NCBI RefSeq assembly: GCF_019175385.1
Contig: NC_083341.1
Location: 24,622,203-24,686,202, forward strand
Length of the DNA stretch: 64,000 nucleotides
DNA from: Lycium barbarum
Taxonomy: Eukaryota > Streptophyta > Magnoliopsida > Solanales > Solanaceae
Reading direction: 5' to 3'
Position 1 is the first letter of the stretch; the number at the start of each line of letters is the position of its first letter. The translations under genes and the position numbers were made by a program. Below the pieces are notes generated by a model, which was given only the letters and a program-made list of their open reading frames with translations, ran no database searches and had not been told where the DNA came from. This document shows positions 36,268-48,969 of this stretch, in pieces.

Positions 36268-36284
36268 CGCTCTGATACCACTTC
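36268..36284 (-). other. Primer-binding site of the inner gypsy element
   Basis: On the minus strand TGGTATCAGAGCGGTCC lies three to four bases after the LTR end. It is the standard initiator-methionine tRNA site, and it fixes both the orientation and the LTR border. Confidence 0.85.
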
Positions 36285-36286
36285 TG

Positions 36287-39200
36287 TCACGACCCAACCC
36301 CGTGGGCCGCGACTGGTGCCCTACTTGGACACCCAGACAGACAAACATATCAAATCGTAACACACTTATCCAAATCTAATCACATACAGATAACGTATTT
36401 AGGCACAAATATCACACACTGCCTCAAATTATATCAAACTGTCTTAGACATATTTCAAACACAACCATATGCATATACATATATCAAAAAGCCGGCAAGG
36501 CTATCGAATGTATCAAAAGCCGACAAGGCTATCAAATGTATCAAAAGCCGACAAGGCTATCAAATGGCACAACGGCCCAAAACATATACAAATGCACGCC
36601 GACAAGGCTGCCATAGCGAATAGGATCATACAAACACATCTGAACAGAAGTAGGCACACACACCCACAAATACGTCTACAGACCTCTAAACAGACCAAAC
36701 GGATCATATGGCAGAACAGGGCCCCGCCGTACCCCTGAACAAATATATACATATGCATCAAACAAGTATATATACCAAAATGTAGGCTCCGGAATAAGAG
36801 GAGCACTCCAAACAGCAGAAGAGGGTGTCCTAAACTGGTGGATCACCAAACCGTGCGTCTGTACCTGCGGGCATGAAACGCAGCCCCTCCCCCCCCGAAG
36901 AAAGGGGGTCAGTACGAAATATGTACTGAGTATGCAAAGCAGAAAGTACAGGAACAAATCTGAGGCATAAACGAAATAGTAGTACAGAACATAAGTATAA
37001 ATCCAACATATCAAAATGTTTACTTTCAAAATATAAGTCATGCATAAGGTACAGAAGAATATGGTCGCCCGCCCGTCGATGGCGCCATAACACAGCATAA
37101 CACCAGAAGGTTTCAAATCTCCGTATCCCCGTCACATATCACATCACAACATAACGCCATACACAGCATAACACCAAATATATGTGAAACCCGACCCTCT
37201 TTTGCGAGTAGCTCGGTGAACCATAAACACAGCATAACTCCGGAGTATATCAAAGCGCGCACGATAACAGAACCGGCCCGGGAACCGGCGAAAGATATAA
37301 CAGAACGCACGAGCAGAGTCATGAGTAACCATATGCATAAAATCATTATCATAGACTCAAATATAAGTAAATGACCATACTTGAAATTCGAAATGATAAT
37401 CATACCAAATTCTTTCAAAAGTCGTCTGAATTACATAAAGGAAAGTCGCGGGACACACGGACGGGCATTGACCCGAGTCGGGCCCGCCTATGGAAAATAT
37501 ACTCATTATATGCCATATAAACTTCTACAAAAATATTGAAGCAATCCGAGCCTTTCTGTGAAAGATATGGCGTTCACAAATTACGAAATTCTTTAAAGTA
37601 AAACCTTTTTATGCAAAGTTCGGAAAGCGATTATTTCAAAGACATAATGGTTCATATTTCATCAAATCATACATAAGAGTGCCAAGGAATATTTATAAGG
37701 CTCATAACATGCTCGGATTTCGAATTTAGAATCTCCTCGAGGCTCGTGATATAGCCTATTGAAAACTAAGGCATGCCAAAAGAAAGAAGGGTTGCGCTTT
37801 ACATACCTGTTAGCGGCTATTCGTAACTCGTTCGTCTCGTCGCTCTTTTAGCCTATTTATATAAAAGTAACGTTATCGTTAGTAACTATATTTTCTAGTC
37901 CACAATTCTATAACCCATTTCTTATTGAACCTATATTCCAGCTTATACATATTCTCGTTTAAGGTTTTCTATTATCTAAAATTTAGCGAAAATCCGGCAG
38001 CACTTCCCCTGTATTTTCACCTATCCAAAATTTATAATTAATCTCCGATTATCAAAACAATACCAAAAACAACCTAGTAATATCTCTTAATCCCTTTTCA
38101 ACTAATTCAAGAACTCAAAATCACTTTCCTCGAGTTCTAGTCAATATCTATGTCGATAAATTTTCCATCGATTCTCTTTATAAACACATGGACATATATA
38201 GAGACATCAGGAACGTATTATTCATGCTATTTACCATAATTTCCATCCATAACAACATCTACATAATTCACAAACAGCCCATAAGCCAATAATAATGTCA
38301 AATACAATCTACGATATAATTTCCGTATTTCCCATCCCACAATTTAGCTATGACTTCAATGAGTTTGAGTATACTTAGAAGAGGATAATTCTTACCTTAT
38401 ATGCCAAGATATACTCTTCTTCGACATTACTTCGCCTTGAAGAAATTCCAAATTTGCTATCATCCGGAGGAAGCCAATGTTACAATCACGTTACCAACGT
38501 TGACATAAATTTTATGTCGCTATTTAGCGCTTCACGATCCCTACTGGAAGGTGAAATCATTAACAATACACTTTATTGCCTATGTATATTTTCCAAGAAT
38601 GGAACTGCTTCAGTTCCGATTCATTTCCATGAAAAGAGGAACTCATATTCACAATTTCTATGTGAAGCTTTCCAAAGGTACAATGAGATATCATTTAATA
38701 AAGGAACGTTAATCCTTTTTCCCACTAAATGATGCCACCGTTACACATAGTAGTGCTTAGTCACCAAATTGTTTTCTCCCACGGTGCCATGTGGAGTGCA
38801 TCCACTTAATCCTATCCAATTATTATTATTAAATCATTTATCCCACTAAAATCCAATATTTACTCTGTACTCATATAATTAATTTCTTGATCACAAGTCA
38901 CTTAAATAGAAATCATTTTTAATACACTCCATATTCATTTTCATGGTCATGTGACATAGCAGTAGTCCATAGCCCCTTTTGGTACACACAAAATATTATT
39001 TCCAATCACCATCATTCCACTTTCGAGTCCTAAATAATTTTGGGACGTCATTCCTTTTACACATTGATCTCTTGATTCCCATACTTAAATATGACCGAAT
39101 CCTCGAGGTTCGTATAAATTTGCTCATGTTGGATGGTCAAATTTCCAGGTTCATTATTTGGGATATTATAGCTTGGACCGTATTTCATTCAAATAAATTT

Positions 39201-39993
39201 TGAACCTCGACGAAACTTATTTTCTTCCATTGGTTTAACTTCAAATCCTTACTATACATGTATACCATCACTTTAATCACCTATAAGCTTGGGGGACAAC
39301 CTCATGTCCGTTACTAATATCATTTAACTCGCACACTTCCCAACGTATGAAAATACGGGATCTAACAACACGTGCTCTCCTATGTGGCATCTATATTTTT
39401 TTTTGAATGACCATGGAATTCTTTTTTAAAAAATATTTATAGGTGTTTGGGAGCACGGTTGATCTTTTCCATACATGGAATTAGCTGCTTACATTCAGTT
39501 CACTTATCAAAAAGATGACTTTGACTCAAGCACTATGCCTAATAATTCCCAAGCATTTGAATCGTGGGGTCCACTTCCCCTATATAGTATAAATGAATTG
39601 CACAAACCTTAAAGTAGCAACATATCATCAAGTTATATTAATATGAGTCACTTTGATGTTTTACATCAATCCTACACGTGGAATACACCTAATTAAAGTA
39701 AGTTTCCTCTCTTGTCTTTTTCGTTTTTTTTTTTAAACGGGTGGGGCCCACTTGTAATAAGTAAATTAATTAATTTTTAATTTACCAATAATCATTACTT
39801 AATAATCTAATCATAATTAATTAGCTCCTAGTTTCCAATAATATTTCTACTCTAAATAAATTTACAAACAATTTATGTTCTAATAGAAACCGGAAATTAA
39901 AGATTTCTATTTCGTGCCCGAAAATGATCCCGTCTTTAACTTGAGTCGATTCTTTTGCGAATAACTCGACGTATAAAATTACGGGATATAACA
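36287..39993 (-). repeat. 5' LTR (3.7 kb) of the inner gypsy element
   Basis: Bounded by TGTTATATCC and GTCGTGACA on the minus strand, with the primer-binding site immediately downstream. It contains a 28-bp tandem repeat near 36481-36565. Confidence 0.68.
36481..36565 (+). repeat. 28-bp tandem repeat, three copies, in an LTR
   Basis: Three near-perfect copies of a unit that reads TATCAAAAGCCGACAAGGCT followed by ATCAAATG. A looser relative (CCGACAAGGCTGCC) occurs at about 36598. Confidence 0.85.
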
Positions 39994-42088
39994 ATCACAA
40001 ACTGTTGTTTCCAGATTGACTGAAAAACAAAATAGAGATTTCAATTATTAAGAAGACAAGTATATATATATATGATTTGTTTCGTGTATTTCTTATCATA
40101 TGAAAGTCTGCTTCTTGCTTCTAATCTTTTTTTTCTTACTTTGTTTTGCATGAATACCGGAGTCGGAGAGTCTTACTTTAAGACTTGACGTCACCCCGCA
40201 CTGAGTCTCTCTACTAGGACTCGACGCCGCTGCTAAATCCGATCATGTCTCATCTGCATTTCCTTCTGTGTCTCTCGCTCCCCGCATACATCTCAACAAA
40301 AAATGAAGTTGGGGGAAATGGAATATCCTGCCATAATTTCCTTCTAACTCCTTATCATAAAGCGATATGCTTGTTGTTTCTTTACATATTATCTAAGCAT
40401 GAATGTTTGTTGCTTATTGTTGTTAGAGTCCTCTAAAATTCTGAGTCTTCGTGTTCGTTTTAGTTTTGTGCTAAGCTTCCGTTATTCATCTTCGTAGGGA
40501 ATCACGGAAACACGTAAAGTTTTCATTTATTTAAGTTAGCTAGCATTTACTTAATGAACTTATTTTTTTTTTAAAAGTTAAGTAGAGTATCTGATTTTTG
40601 TTTAAAGACCCAGCTTTCTAACAAAATAAAACTTCATCCCATTTTGATTAAGTTTGGCCAGAACCGTCAAGTTTAACCTGGATAAATGACAATAAACCTT
40701 GGATTTTACTTTTGAGTTAAAATATGATCTTTCCAGAAATATTATTTCAAAAGGACTAGATTTCAAAGCTTTAAAATTCTAAACTAATGTGATCCTTAAT
40801 AAATTCTTAGCCAATGATATTTTAGCGAGCCTAGAAATGTTTAAACTTGAAAATATGACTCGAGCTAAGTGACGTCAATTCAGGTTTCTTGGCATTGGGG
40901 TAAAACTTTTTTTTGCCAAAACTAAGCCTGCTTTCAAAATCATACATGCTCTTTTGTTAAAATATCATTCCAACTAATTTACACTCTACATTATATTTAT
41001 AGACAGATTTTTCAACATGTTTTCTTTTCATGAAATGTTCATTTTTTACACTTAGACTAGTTAACTTTAAGTCCGGGCGGATTAACCATTATTAATGGAA
41101 TTTAGAGGATGCCTAATACCTTCCCTCTAGATTAGTTGAACCCGTACCTAGAATCATTTGGTTTCGTAGACTTTAAAATAAAATCAACTTTAGATGATTA
41201 CTTTAATTACCTTAGGTGTCCTAATTCACCATAAATAATTAGGTGGCGACTCCTTAAAATAAACATAAACAGGAATCACCAATATGTTGTATTCTACTTT
41301 AACCCGGGTTAAAAAGGGGTATGACAGTTAGGACGATTCCTTCATGTTTTCCCCATTAAGGGATTTTGGGTCCATTCATGTCTTGTACCCTGACAAGGTA
41401 CAAAATGGCTTAGCTGATCGGGCCGAGATCAGACTCCACGTTTCTCCCCGTGGTGGTTCATGTCGGTATTACAGTTACTATCATGTTTTCATTCAGTTAC
41501 ATATTATTTCATCAGTACTCATGTTCATGTTCAGTTTCAGTATTCAGTTTCAGTTTCAACTTCATGCCTATGTACATTCAAAGTACTGACGTCCCCATTT
41601 ATTGCCTTGGGGGCCTGCATTTCACGATGCAGGTACTGATTTACAGGACGACGCATCTGCTCAGTAGGACAACTCTCGTATCAACTTTTGGGTGAGCCCC
41701 ATCCTCTTCGGGGTTTAGTCAGTTGTTTATTTCATGTCATTTATGCATTAAAGGTATGCTGGGGGCTTTGTCCCATCAAGTAAGATTTTCAGTCAGACTC
41801 ATGACAGAGGTTTCATAGACTAGACAAGTCAGTCATGTCAGGTTAGACTTTCAGAGTTGGTTAGCCGGTTTGGCTCTTTTATGATATTATCCGCACTCAT
41901 GATTTAAACAAGTATTCCCAAATTATATTGTGACTCACTATGTTTTACAAAATCTCATCATGCATTCATGCTATATTTACGCTCATGTATGCCTCATGTT
42001 GATTCAGCAAGCCATGTGGTTCGCTCGATCACATGCAGTCAGGCACAGAGTGCCTTGTTACGCCCAAGCCATGGTTCGGGGTGTGACA

Positions 42089-45000
42089 AAAGAGACTTTT
42101 TTCTAGTTGCTTAGGTGATTAACATAGTATTATATGAATGTTTAAGTACTAATCTAGGCTGTGTAATTTGTTGAAAGACTGCCTTAAACCTAGATGTCTA
42201 TATGAAATGATGATTAGATCATTGTTTAGTTATACCTCCTAATGTAATGATACATGTCTGCGAGGACTAATGACTTAAGCAATCTCTAATGCTGTTGTGT
42301 GACCCTGTTTTGAATCATGAATGTGTCTATAACTCTTATTTGTGTAGCTTGTGCTACTGTTTTCATAGATCATGGTGTTGTTGCATGCCAAATGCTGCTC
42401 TCATTAGTTGAAGTTTTTTAATTGGGTATTATGATGAGGGACGTTGTTGCTTTTTATACCTCATATACTTCCTATAAATGATTCTGAGTAACGTGTATAA
42501 AAACATAATGATGTGAATAACATTTCTGCAGTATGTTTCCTTCCCCTACTTGACTGTTAAACTCATGATCATAATAGTCTACAGATTAGATGACAAACAG
42601 GGTTAGTGATAGGATGATAGGGTGAGGTTGATCTTTTTGGTGAAATCTTGATCTGTTTGGTGTTTGTCTGTGAGGTCCTTGTTTTGCTAAAATCACTTTA
42701 GTCTAATCCATGTAAAAGTTGGCTTAAAAGAAGATATTGAGACCATACAAGGTTCTGTTAAAAATGGAAGAACTTAAACCCTATCATGAGTGGTCTTCTA
42801 AGTTGAAGATAATTTGTAAATGATGAATTGTCTCTACTTTTAATACTAAGTTGATATATTGAAGAAAGAGTACAACTAGAGTGTGAGTAGGTGTGAATCC
42901 CAAGTCAAATGACCTAGGGAAGCCTTTTAAAGGCACCTTGAAGCAGGGATTGGGAAGAACCAAGGAAAACTTAGTTCATAGTACCTTTCCCTCAAATAAG
43001 AGGTGTCATGACATGCCTTATGGTCTATGGGATATCTATTTACTAGTTTGTTATTCTTATGATTAAAGCATACTAACTAGTATGGATTAGCTCAGTTTAA
43101 TAAATAAATTTGCTCATATGATAGTACTAGTCAAAGTTATGTAGTTTTAGATGTTATTTCAATATGCATATATAATTATTCCATTTAGTTTAAACATGGT
43201 TATGTGTAAGTTGGCAGTTTGTTTAGAAGTGCTTATATGTTAACTTGTTCAGCCTGCTTAGCCTGCACATATTAATGGACTAGATTAATTTTATTACAAA
43301 TTTAAGCATGATTTATGTCTAACTTAGTTGTAGAGACAGTATGACTTAGCTTATTTAGCTTTCTATCATATTGCTAACATGAATCTAGCTTAACATGTGT
43401 TTGTTTTTGGGACATGGCCCTATAGATGATACTGTTAGTCCCTATTATGTCAAATGGTAATCCTGTTTATATGATAAAATATGGAGATGATATTAAAAGA
43501 TCCAGGTCAATTGCTTAGTTTGTTTGTTGGGTCATATGGTCTATTTACCATGCCCAGGGTGTCAAACTGTGGTCTTATATCTTGATGCCTAGTAAAGACC
43601 AATGCAATGTCTATTTGTGTCATTTTCTGTTCATTAAGGGTCCTATAGCTTCACATGTTTAAGTATGGCCTATAAGGAATCATTACCATGTTCTATGTAC
43701 TAGTATGACCATAAACCTTTTATTTATGACAACATGATTGACACCTTTAAATTCCTTACTTAATCTATGATAGTATAAAGATTAGTGTAAAGTTCATGAT
43801 ATGTTTTGTAGCTTGGTATATAAGGTTGTTCATAGCCCCTGTTTGGGATACACCATGCTTATTTTCCTCTATGATGACTTGTTTGAAACTTGGTCCTAGC
43901 CCTATAGATGTTATAGCAAAGACATGATAAAAACAGAACTTTTTTCTTTTAAACCTAAAAAAAACTCCTCCTTTAAAGTTAAAAAGGCTCCTGTTTTGAA
44001 ACCAAGATTTTGGTATGATCCTATCTCAAGTTGTGAAGCATATGATATGAATTTTGTTAACTGGTCTGGAATTCTAGGTTTTGGAATATATGCAGAAAGG
44101 TTAAAGGGTTTCTAAAAAATGTAATTTATGACATCTGTAAGCCTGTTTGGTGATTTGTGAAGTTTGTGATGACTTTTTAGGGTCTTACATTGATAATCAT
44201 GTTAACTGCATATTATGTGATCACTTTTATGACAAACCTGAGTCTGTTTGTGCCCTTAAGAACATTGTGTAAATGGGAATGATATGGCATGATCCCTTGC
44301 TTGACCTATGTGAAAGGATCTGATGTATATGGTTTCCATACTCATGTTAGAAACACTCTGTATGATGTTTGCTTACGTTTGCATGTCAAAAACAAACCTT
44401 AGGATTTAAGTACTATTACAAACTATAAGGTACATGGATTAGTGGGAGGTTGGCACTTAAGGATGGATGCAAATAAATGTGACTTACCTAGGACCCAAGG
44501 AAAGGGATGAGGACTTGGAGTTTCAAGCAAACTCAGTCTAAATTCCCAATCCTAGGTTGCTGGGGTTCCCTCATTGAAATCCATGCCTCATGGGACCCTC
44601 CCAAATAACTTACGGGGTCCCTTGAAGAAAATTTGGACTTAAATAGATAAAAATCTAGTTTAGGGTGTTCTGTTTTGAGCTGATGAACATCTTGAGAATA
44701 TTTGCTTGTATGTTCTGTCTACTTGGTTTATATTCATGTCTTGAAATGATCATTTTTTTTGCTTATTTAAGTGGATCTGTGTATACTATGTATATCCTGA
44801 AATCTGTTTGGTATGTTGCTCATTCTCTGAACCTATTTGACCTTATTTAACTGATAACTGTAAAGCATGCATAGTCTTAGCATATTTTCCTTTAAAATTT
44901 GCCTTTGCATAATTGATTTTGTGTGGTATTGAGTGAATATGCTTGTGTATACAAGCTATATTTAGTCTCACATACACTTCAGTGTATATGAGTTGATATA

Positions 45001-45737
45001 TCTAATGTATACATAGTGTATCACTTTTATTATGGGTTGTTGTTAAAATTAGTCCTTATTTAATTTTGGGCTTCCTTGCTTCTCTTCCCTGATTGGGCCT
45101 CTGTTTGATTTGCTTCGGTCCATTCTGCCTGTTTTCTGCTTGATGGTTTATTTGGGTTTTGAACTTACTTGCCTGGGCTGATCCGTGACTCGATTCTCTC
45201 ATCTGTTTTCTATGATGGTCTTGTTTGCTCATTTAAACCTTCTTTAACTTTGCGCTATTAAGCATTTAGATCAGTGATTAATCCTTATCTTTTGCTTGTT
45301 CTACGTGATTTTGTCTTAGGCCATTCAGGCCACCTCCTGTATAAACCTGTTGGGCTTGAGACCCAACTAATTTACTTCATCGAGTCTGATTGAGAAAATA
45401 TAAAGAGAAGCAAATATATTGAAGGCCCAACTAACATAGTAACTGGTAGGCTTAGGTAGGCTCACCAGCCTAAACTCCTCTTTATTTCTTGATTCGTGTG
45501 TGTAAAATTGTATTTGTAAAAGAATGCTTGAAATTATTGGAACCCATATGTATGTTAAGACCTAGGAAACACCTAGTAAGTTAGGAAAGTTGCCAAAACA
45601 AGTTAATTTTCTAAAAAAAAATGGCCAATAACCATCCTTTAACTTAAATGGTTTAAAACTGTTCTATTCAAAAAAGTGTCACGATTTAAGGAATATAAAT
45701 AAGTGAAATTTGCCTAAGTACAAATGGTTTTTTCCCA
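42089..45737 (+). other. 3.6 kb of AT-rich, non-coding, probably retrotransposon-derived sequence
   Basis: No credible gene. The composition and monotony resemble the long non-coding LTRs of large gypsy elements. GTTAAAATTAGTCCTTATTT (45050-45069) and pairs such as TTGGGCCT/TGGGCTTC near 45090 recall the other long LTRs in this window. I could not find terminal repeats or target duplications. Confidence 0.35.
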
Positions 45738-45746
45738 ATTCTAAAA

Positions 45747-46942
45747 CGGAAAAGGGTCAAAAATGCCCCTTAACTATTGAAAATGGATCAATTTTACCCT
45801 TCGTTTGTAAATGGGGTCAAATATACCCCTGCCGTTAATAAAATGGGTCATATATACCCTTTAAAACTAACAGACCTCCATGTCATAATTTTACCCTTTT
45901 TTAATTTATTTATTTGCTGACAGAGGCTGACACTGTGTAATAAAACATACCCCACCTTTTTTCCAAACTTAAATCTTTTTCTTCATCTTTGAAGAATTCT
46001 TATCTTTCAATGGTTGGATTTCAGCCTTACTGGGAAACCTCCGTGCACCAAAACAATGTCGTAGATCCATTGTTACCTCCTGAAGCTAAACTTTTCTGAA
46101 TATTGTATCCATTGAACGGAATACCGGGATGAGAGCGAGAGAGAAATTCAGGAAACAATTTTATATTGAAGTGTAAATATGTGTGAAAATGTTGATTTTG
46201 ACGGAAAAAATATTTTAGGATCATTTGCTTCCGTATTGAAATTGAAATGATATATACATTAGATTAGAAAGGAAATGAGGATGACTGACATAAGGAGGTG
46301 GGTGTTTTAGGAGTAAAGCAAAGCAATATAGTATATTAGAGAAAGAAAGTTGTCAACTTGACCCAGATGAGCTTGGAGTCTATGACTCATTTTTGTTGAA
46401 AATGGATTTTCATTATATTTGTTTATAGTTTTATTTTTGCAGTTTATTTTTTCCTCTGAATGAGATGAAAATTTGGAATGCTTGAATTCGATTCTCGGTG
46501 GAACGAAAAAAAAAAAAGAGTTCAGTTTGGTTGTGTTTCGTCAAGTTGGAGTAATGTCGATGAATCCACAACTAAATACTGGAAGTAAGAAAATTAGGAG
46601 GTGATATTCCAATTAAAGAAATGCTCATTACTTCCTTGACAAAAAAGGATGACGGAAGAGGAGTAGAATAGATTGAAGGACCCAGCAAAGAATTCTTCAA
46701 AGACGAAGAAAAAGATTTAAGTTTAGAAAAAAGGTGGGGTATGTTTTATTACACAGTGTCAGCCCCTGTCAGCAAATAAATAAATTAAAAAAGGGTAAAA
46801 TTATGACATGGAGGTCCGTTAGTTTTAAAGGGTATATATGACCCATTTTATTAACGGCAGGGATATATTTGAACCCATTTACAAACGAAGGGTAAAATTG
46901 ATCCATTTTTAATAGTTGAGGGGCATTTTTGACCCTTTTCCG
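45747..46942. mobile_element. Mutator-like non-autonomous element with 255-bp inverted ends
   Basis: Perfect 9-bp flanking repeats ATTCTAAAA (45738-45746 and 46943-46951) bound a 1,196-bp element whose ends both read CGGAAAAGGGTCAAAAATGC inward. The inverted repeats run to about 46001 and 46689. A 9-bp duplication with long TIRs marks a Mutator-like element. The 0.7-kb interior has no transposase. A 65-codon minus-strand frame (46224-46027) followed at once by GTAAGG, a good splice donor, might be a captured exon; I do not recognise it. Confidence 0.82.
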
Positions 46943-46951
46943 ATTCTAAAA

Positions 46952-48969
46952 TTGATCCATTTTTAACTGCTGGAACCGTGTTCATGTTAACAAAAAATGG
47001 ACTTCAAAAATACACTATGAGATTGGTATAAAAATGATTTTATAAAACTGGGCTAAGGATTAAGACACCAATTCGCATATTTAGGCCTTAAAGAATGATG
47101 TTGAATCAAAGAGAAAATCCGGACTGTTTTGAGACCTGGACTCTGGTACCGTTTTTTTGAAAAGGATTTTGGGCCTGGAAGCCCAACATAAAAATTGTAC
47201 CGAAATCAGAAGGACTTGCTGGACTGATTTTTGAGACTAAGTGGGATTCTGGATTTAGAATGGGATTGACTTAACTGAGCTTCAAAGTGAACGATATTGG
47301 ACATGAACAAACTCTCATTTTTTCCTATATATATGGATATATGTATAAAAAGGAGATATACTCCATATTTTCCTATATATGTATAATAAAATCCATAAGA
47401 ACTAAACCCAATTTATTAGGACTAGAATAGTAGCGTCTCTACCTGGGAGAAATTCCGGGTGTGTCCTAGTCCGACAATAAAGTGATTTGAACACTTATAT
47501 GGATTTTTGAAACCCAAAACCCCTTTCCTGAAGGGGAGCTTTTTTTCCAAATTTTTCCTTGAGTTTATGATAAGAATGGATGACATTTTTTGCGCAAAGT
47601 TAAATATTTTAGCAAATAAATACATTAATCACACATTGAAGCTCGTATGTTAACCGTATTCTACGAATCCTTAATACTAGGGTGTGTAAAACTTTTCCTA
47701 GGAGATCACAGAACCCTTACCTCTAACTTTGGTCCAATAAGACTTTTTCTCTGCTTGAAAAACTCTTTAAACTCGGTTTTCCTAATTTCCTTTAATAAAT
47801 TAGGTGGCGACTCTAAAAACATTGAAATCCAATTTAGAGCACCAACAACCTCTTAGTAGCTTTTATGCACCCGCGTAAAAGTGAATTATAATAGAAGTAT
47901 CAAATGAAGTTAAAGATACAAAGTGAATTGCAATTGGAAAGACGTTACTGGCAGTGATGTGTACTGTGACTTTGCTGTGCGTTTTATTTTCGGATCCTAA
48001 TTATTCCTATTTGTTTTGGACTCAACTATTTTGTCTGGGTTTTTTCCCTACCCCCATAAATAGTGCATAAGACAGGGTTTTCACATAACTTTGGATAACT
48101 TGAAACCCTTAGTTCAGAACTTTAGATCTAGAGAGAGCTTGGAGCCGTCGTGTAGGCCGTAGTTACATGGTTTTATTTTCTCTTCTCTGTAATACTTCTT
48201 TTTACGTTTTTATTTGGATGATTTGTTGTTTTTCCTCCATGTCTATGCAGAGCTAAATTCTTTAGTTCTAGGGTTTTGACACAAACATGAAAGTTGACGT
48301 TTGATTATTGTTTATATCTATTGAATTTCCATCTTTGGGTTGCTTATTTAATCTTGTGCTTAATTGTTTGATTATTTGGTCAATAGTTAAAGACTATATG
48401 TGGTGCGTGAGTTGGACTTGAAAGAGGGAGTTCACGTACGTAATAAGAGTAAATAGAGTTTGTTCGATTTAATCATTTCGCTACTAAGGATAGAAATATA
48501 CGCTTTAGCCTTACTTAGTTGGTTACGAAGAAGTAAATGCGTTCTTGTTACCTCTGGCGACCATAGAAATATAGGCGTTATAGTAGCATCTACCGGCTTG
48601 TGAGTAGATCGAAAGAATATCATATAGTTACATTAATCCGTCAACTAGTAACCCAGAAAATAAAATAGGTATAACAATTGGAAGACTCAACTGGATGGTT
48701 AGCGGTCATAACCCTAGATTTATCTCTTCTCCGATAAAAATCCGATCTTTCTTGGTTTAAGTTCATTATTTATTTTCTTTTATTTTTAGGTAGTTGATAA
48801 ATTCTATTTTTGGATTTTATTTCTTGTTTAGATAATTAGTATTAGTTTAATTTAGCTAATAGTTAATCATAAGACCCTGTGGGTAGACTTTAAATCCTAT
48901 ATTACTTGTACGACAGCGTATACTTGCGTGTGCGTTTGGGAGTAATAAGAGTATATAAGAGTGACCAAA
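46952..48969. other. Non-coding retrotransposon remains
   Basis: AT-rich sequence. TTAGGTGGCGACTCTAAAA (47801-47819) resembles the end of Tat/Ogre-type LTRs, and GACAGCGTATACTTGCGTGT (48913-48932) resembles sequence common near primer-binding sites of related gypsy elements. No gene is supported and element borders are not clear. Confidence 0.4.

Larger units (their letters stand above)
34397..39993 (-). mobile_element. Ty3-gypsy element without coding region, minus strand, 3' LTR truncated
   Basis: On the minus strand a 5' LTR runs from TGTTATATCCCG (39993) to GGTCGTGACA (36287). A tRNA-iMet-type primer-binding site TGGTATCAGAGC follows (about 36284-36268). A 0.7-kb internal region comes next, then a purine tract (complement of 35594-35603) and the first 1,197 bp of a 3' LTR (35593 to 34397). 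The internal region is too short for gag-pol. The shared LTR part differs from its partner at about ten positions in 1,197, so insertion was recent. Confidence 0.72.
33689..41326 (+). mobile_element. Tat/Ogre-like LTR (probable solo LTR), nested in the right chromovirus LTR and itself interrupted
   Basis: Starts TGTTGACACCCAATTTTGTC and ends GGGGTATGACA, flanked by perfect GTTAG duplications (33684-33688 and 41327-41331). Both ends match the 4.5-kb solo LTR at 58895-63437 in opposite orientation, including the shared word AATTAGGTGGCGACTCC near the 3' end. After removing the inner element only 2.04 kb remain, so about half of the LTR is missing. Assignment to the Tat/Ogre group rests on LTR size and terminal words and is tentative. 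Confidence 0.72.
30348..42088 (+). mobile_element. Second Tekay-like chromovirus, plus strand, 5'-truncated, with nested insertions
   Basis: Begins abruptly inside the RT C-terminal region and runs through RNase H, integrase, chromodomain-like tail, polypurine tract (AAAGGGGAGATA, 32593-32604) and 3' LTR. The 3' LTR starts TGTAACACC at 32606 and ends GTGTGACA at 42088. It is interrupted at 33689-41326 by another LTR sequence. It is the same family as the left fragment but in opposite orientation. No 5' LTR, gag or protease remains. Confidence 0.85.
32606..42088 (+). repeat. 3' LTR of the right chromovirus, split by a nested LTR element
   Basis: Two parts, 32606-33688 and 41332-42088, join to about 1.84 kb once the nested element and one GTTAG copy are removed. 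The right part matches the left chromovirus LTR in reverse orientation, including the GGACGACGCATC and GGTTCGGGG words. A cluster of ACGG-CCGT words lies at 32724-32942. Confidence 0.8.

Noticed and set aside
36469..37418. Frames on both strands within the inner gypsy LTR
   Set aside because: They follow tandem repeats and have no domain; long LTRs often contain chance frames.
34397..39993. Reading the two 1,197-bp direct repeats as complete LTRs (they begin TG and end CA)
   Set aside because: The primer-binding site lies next to 36287, not next to 38797, and there is no matching 5-bp duplication at 34392-34396 and 39994-39998. The TG at 34397 is best seen as a truncation point.
22998..42088. 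A single intact chromovirus with two LTRs
   Set aside because: The two LTRs are in opposite orientation and each follows its own pol 3' end, so they belong to two truncated elements.
43924..44115. A 63-codon Lys/Phe-rich frame in the 42-45 kb AT-rich tract
   Set aside because: Short, no start context, no recognisable motif, in retrotransposon-like sequence.
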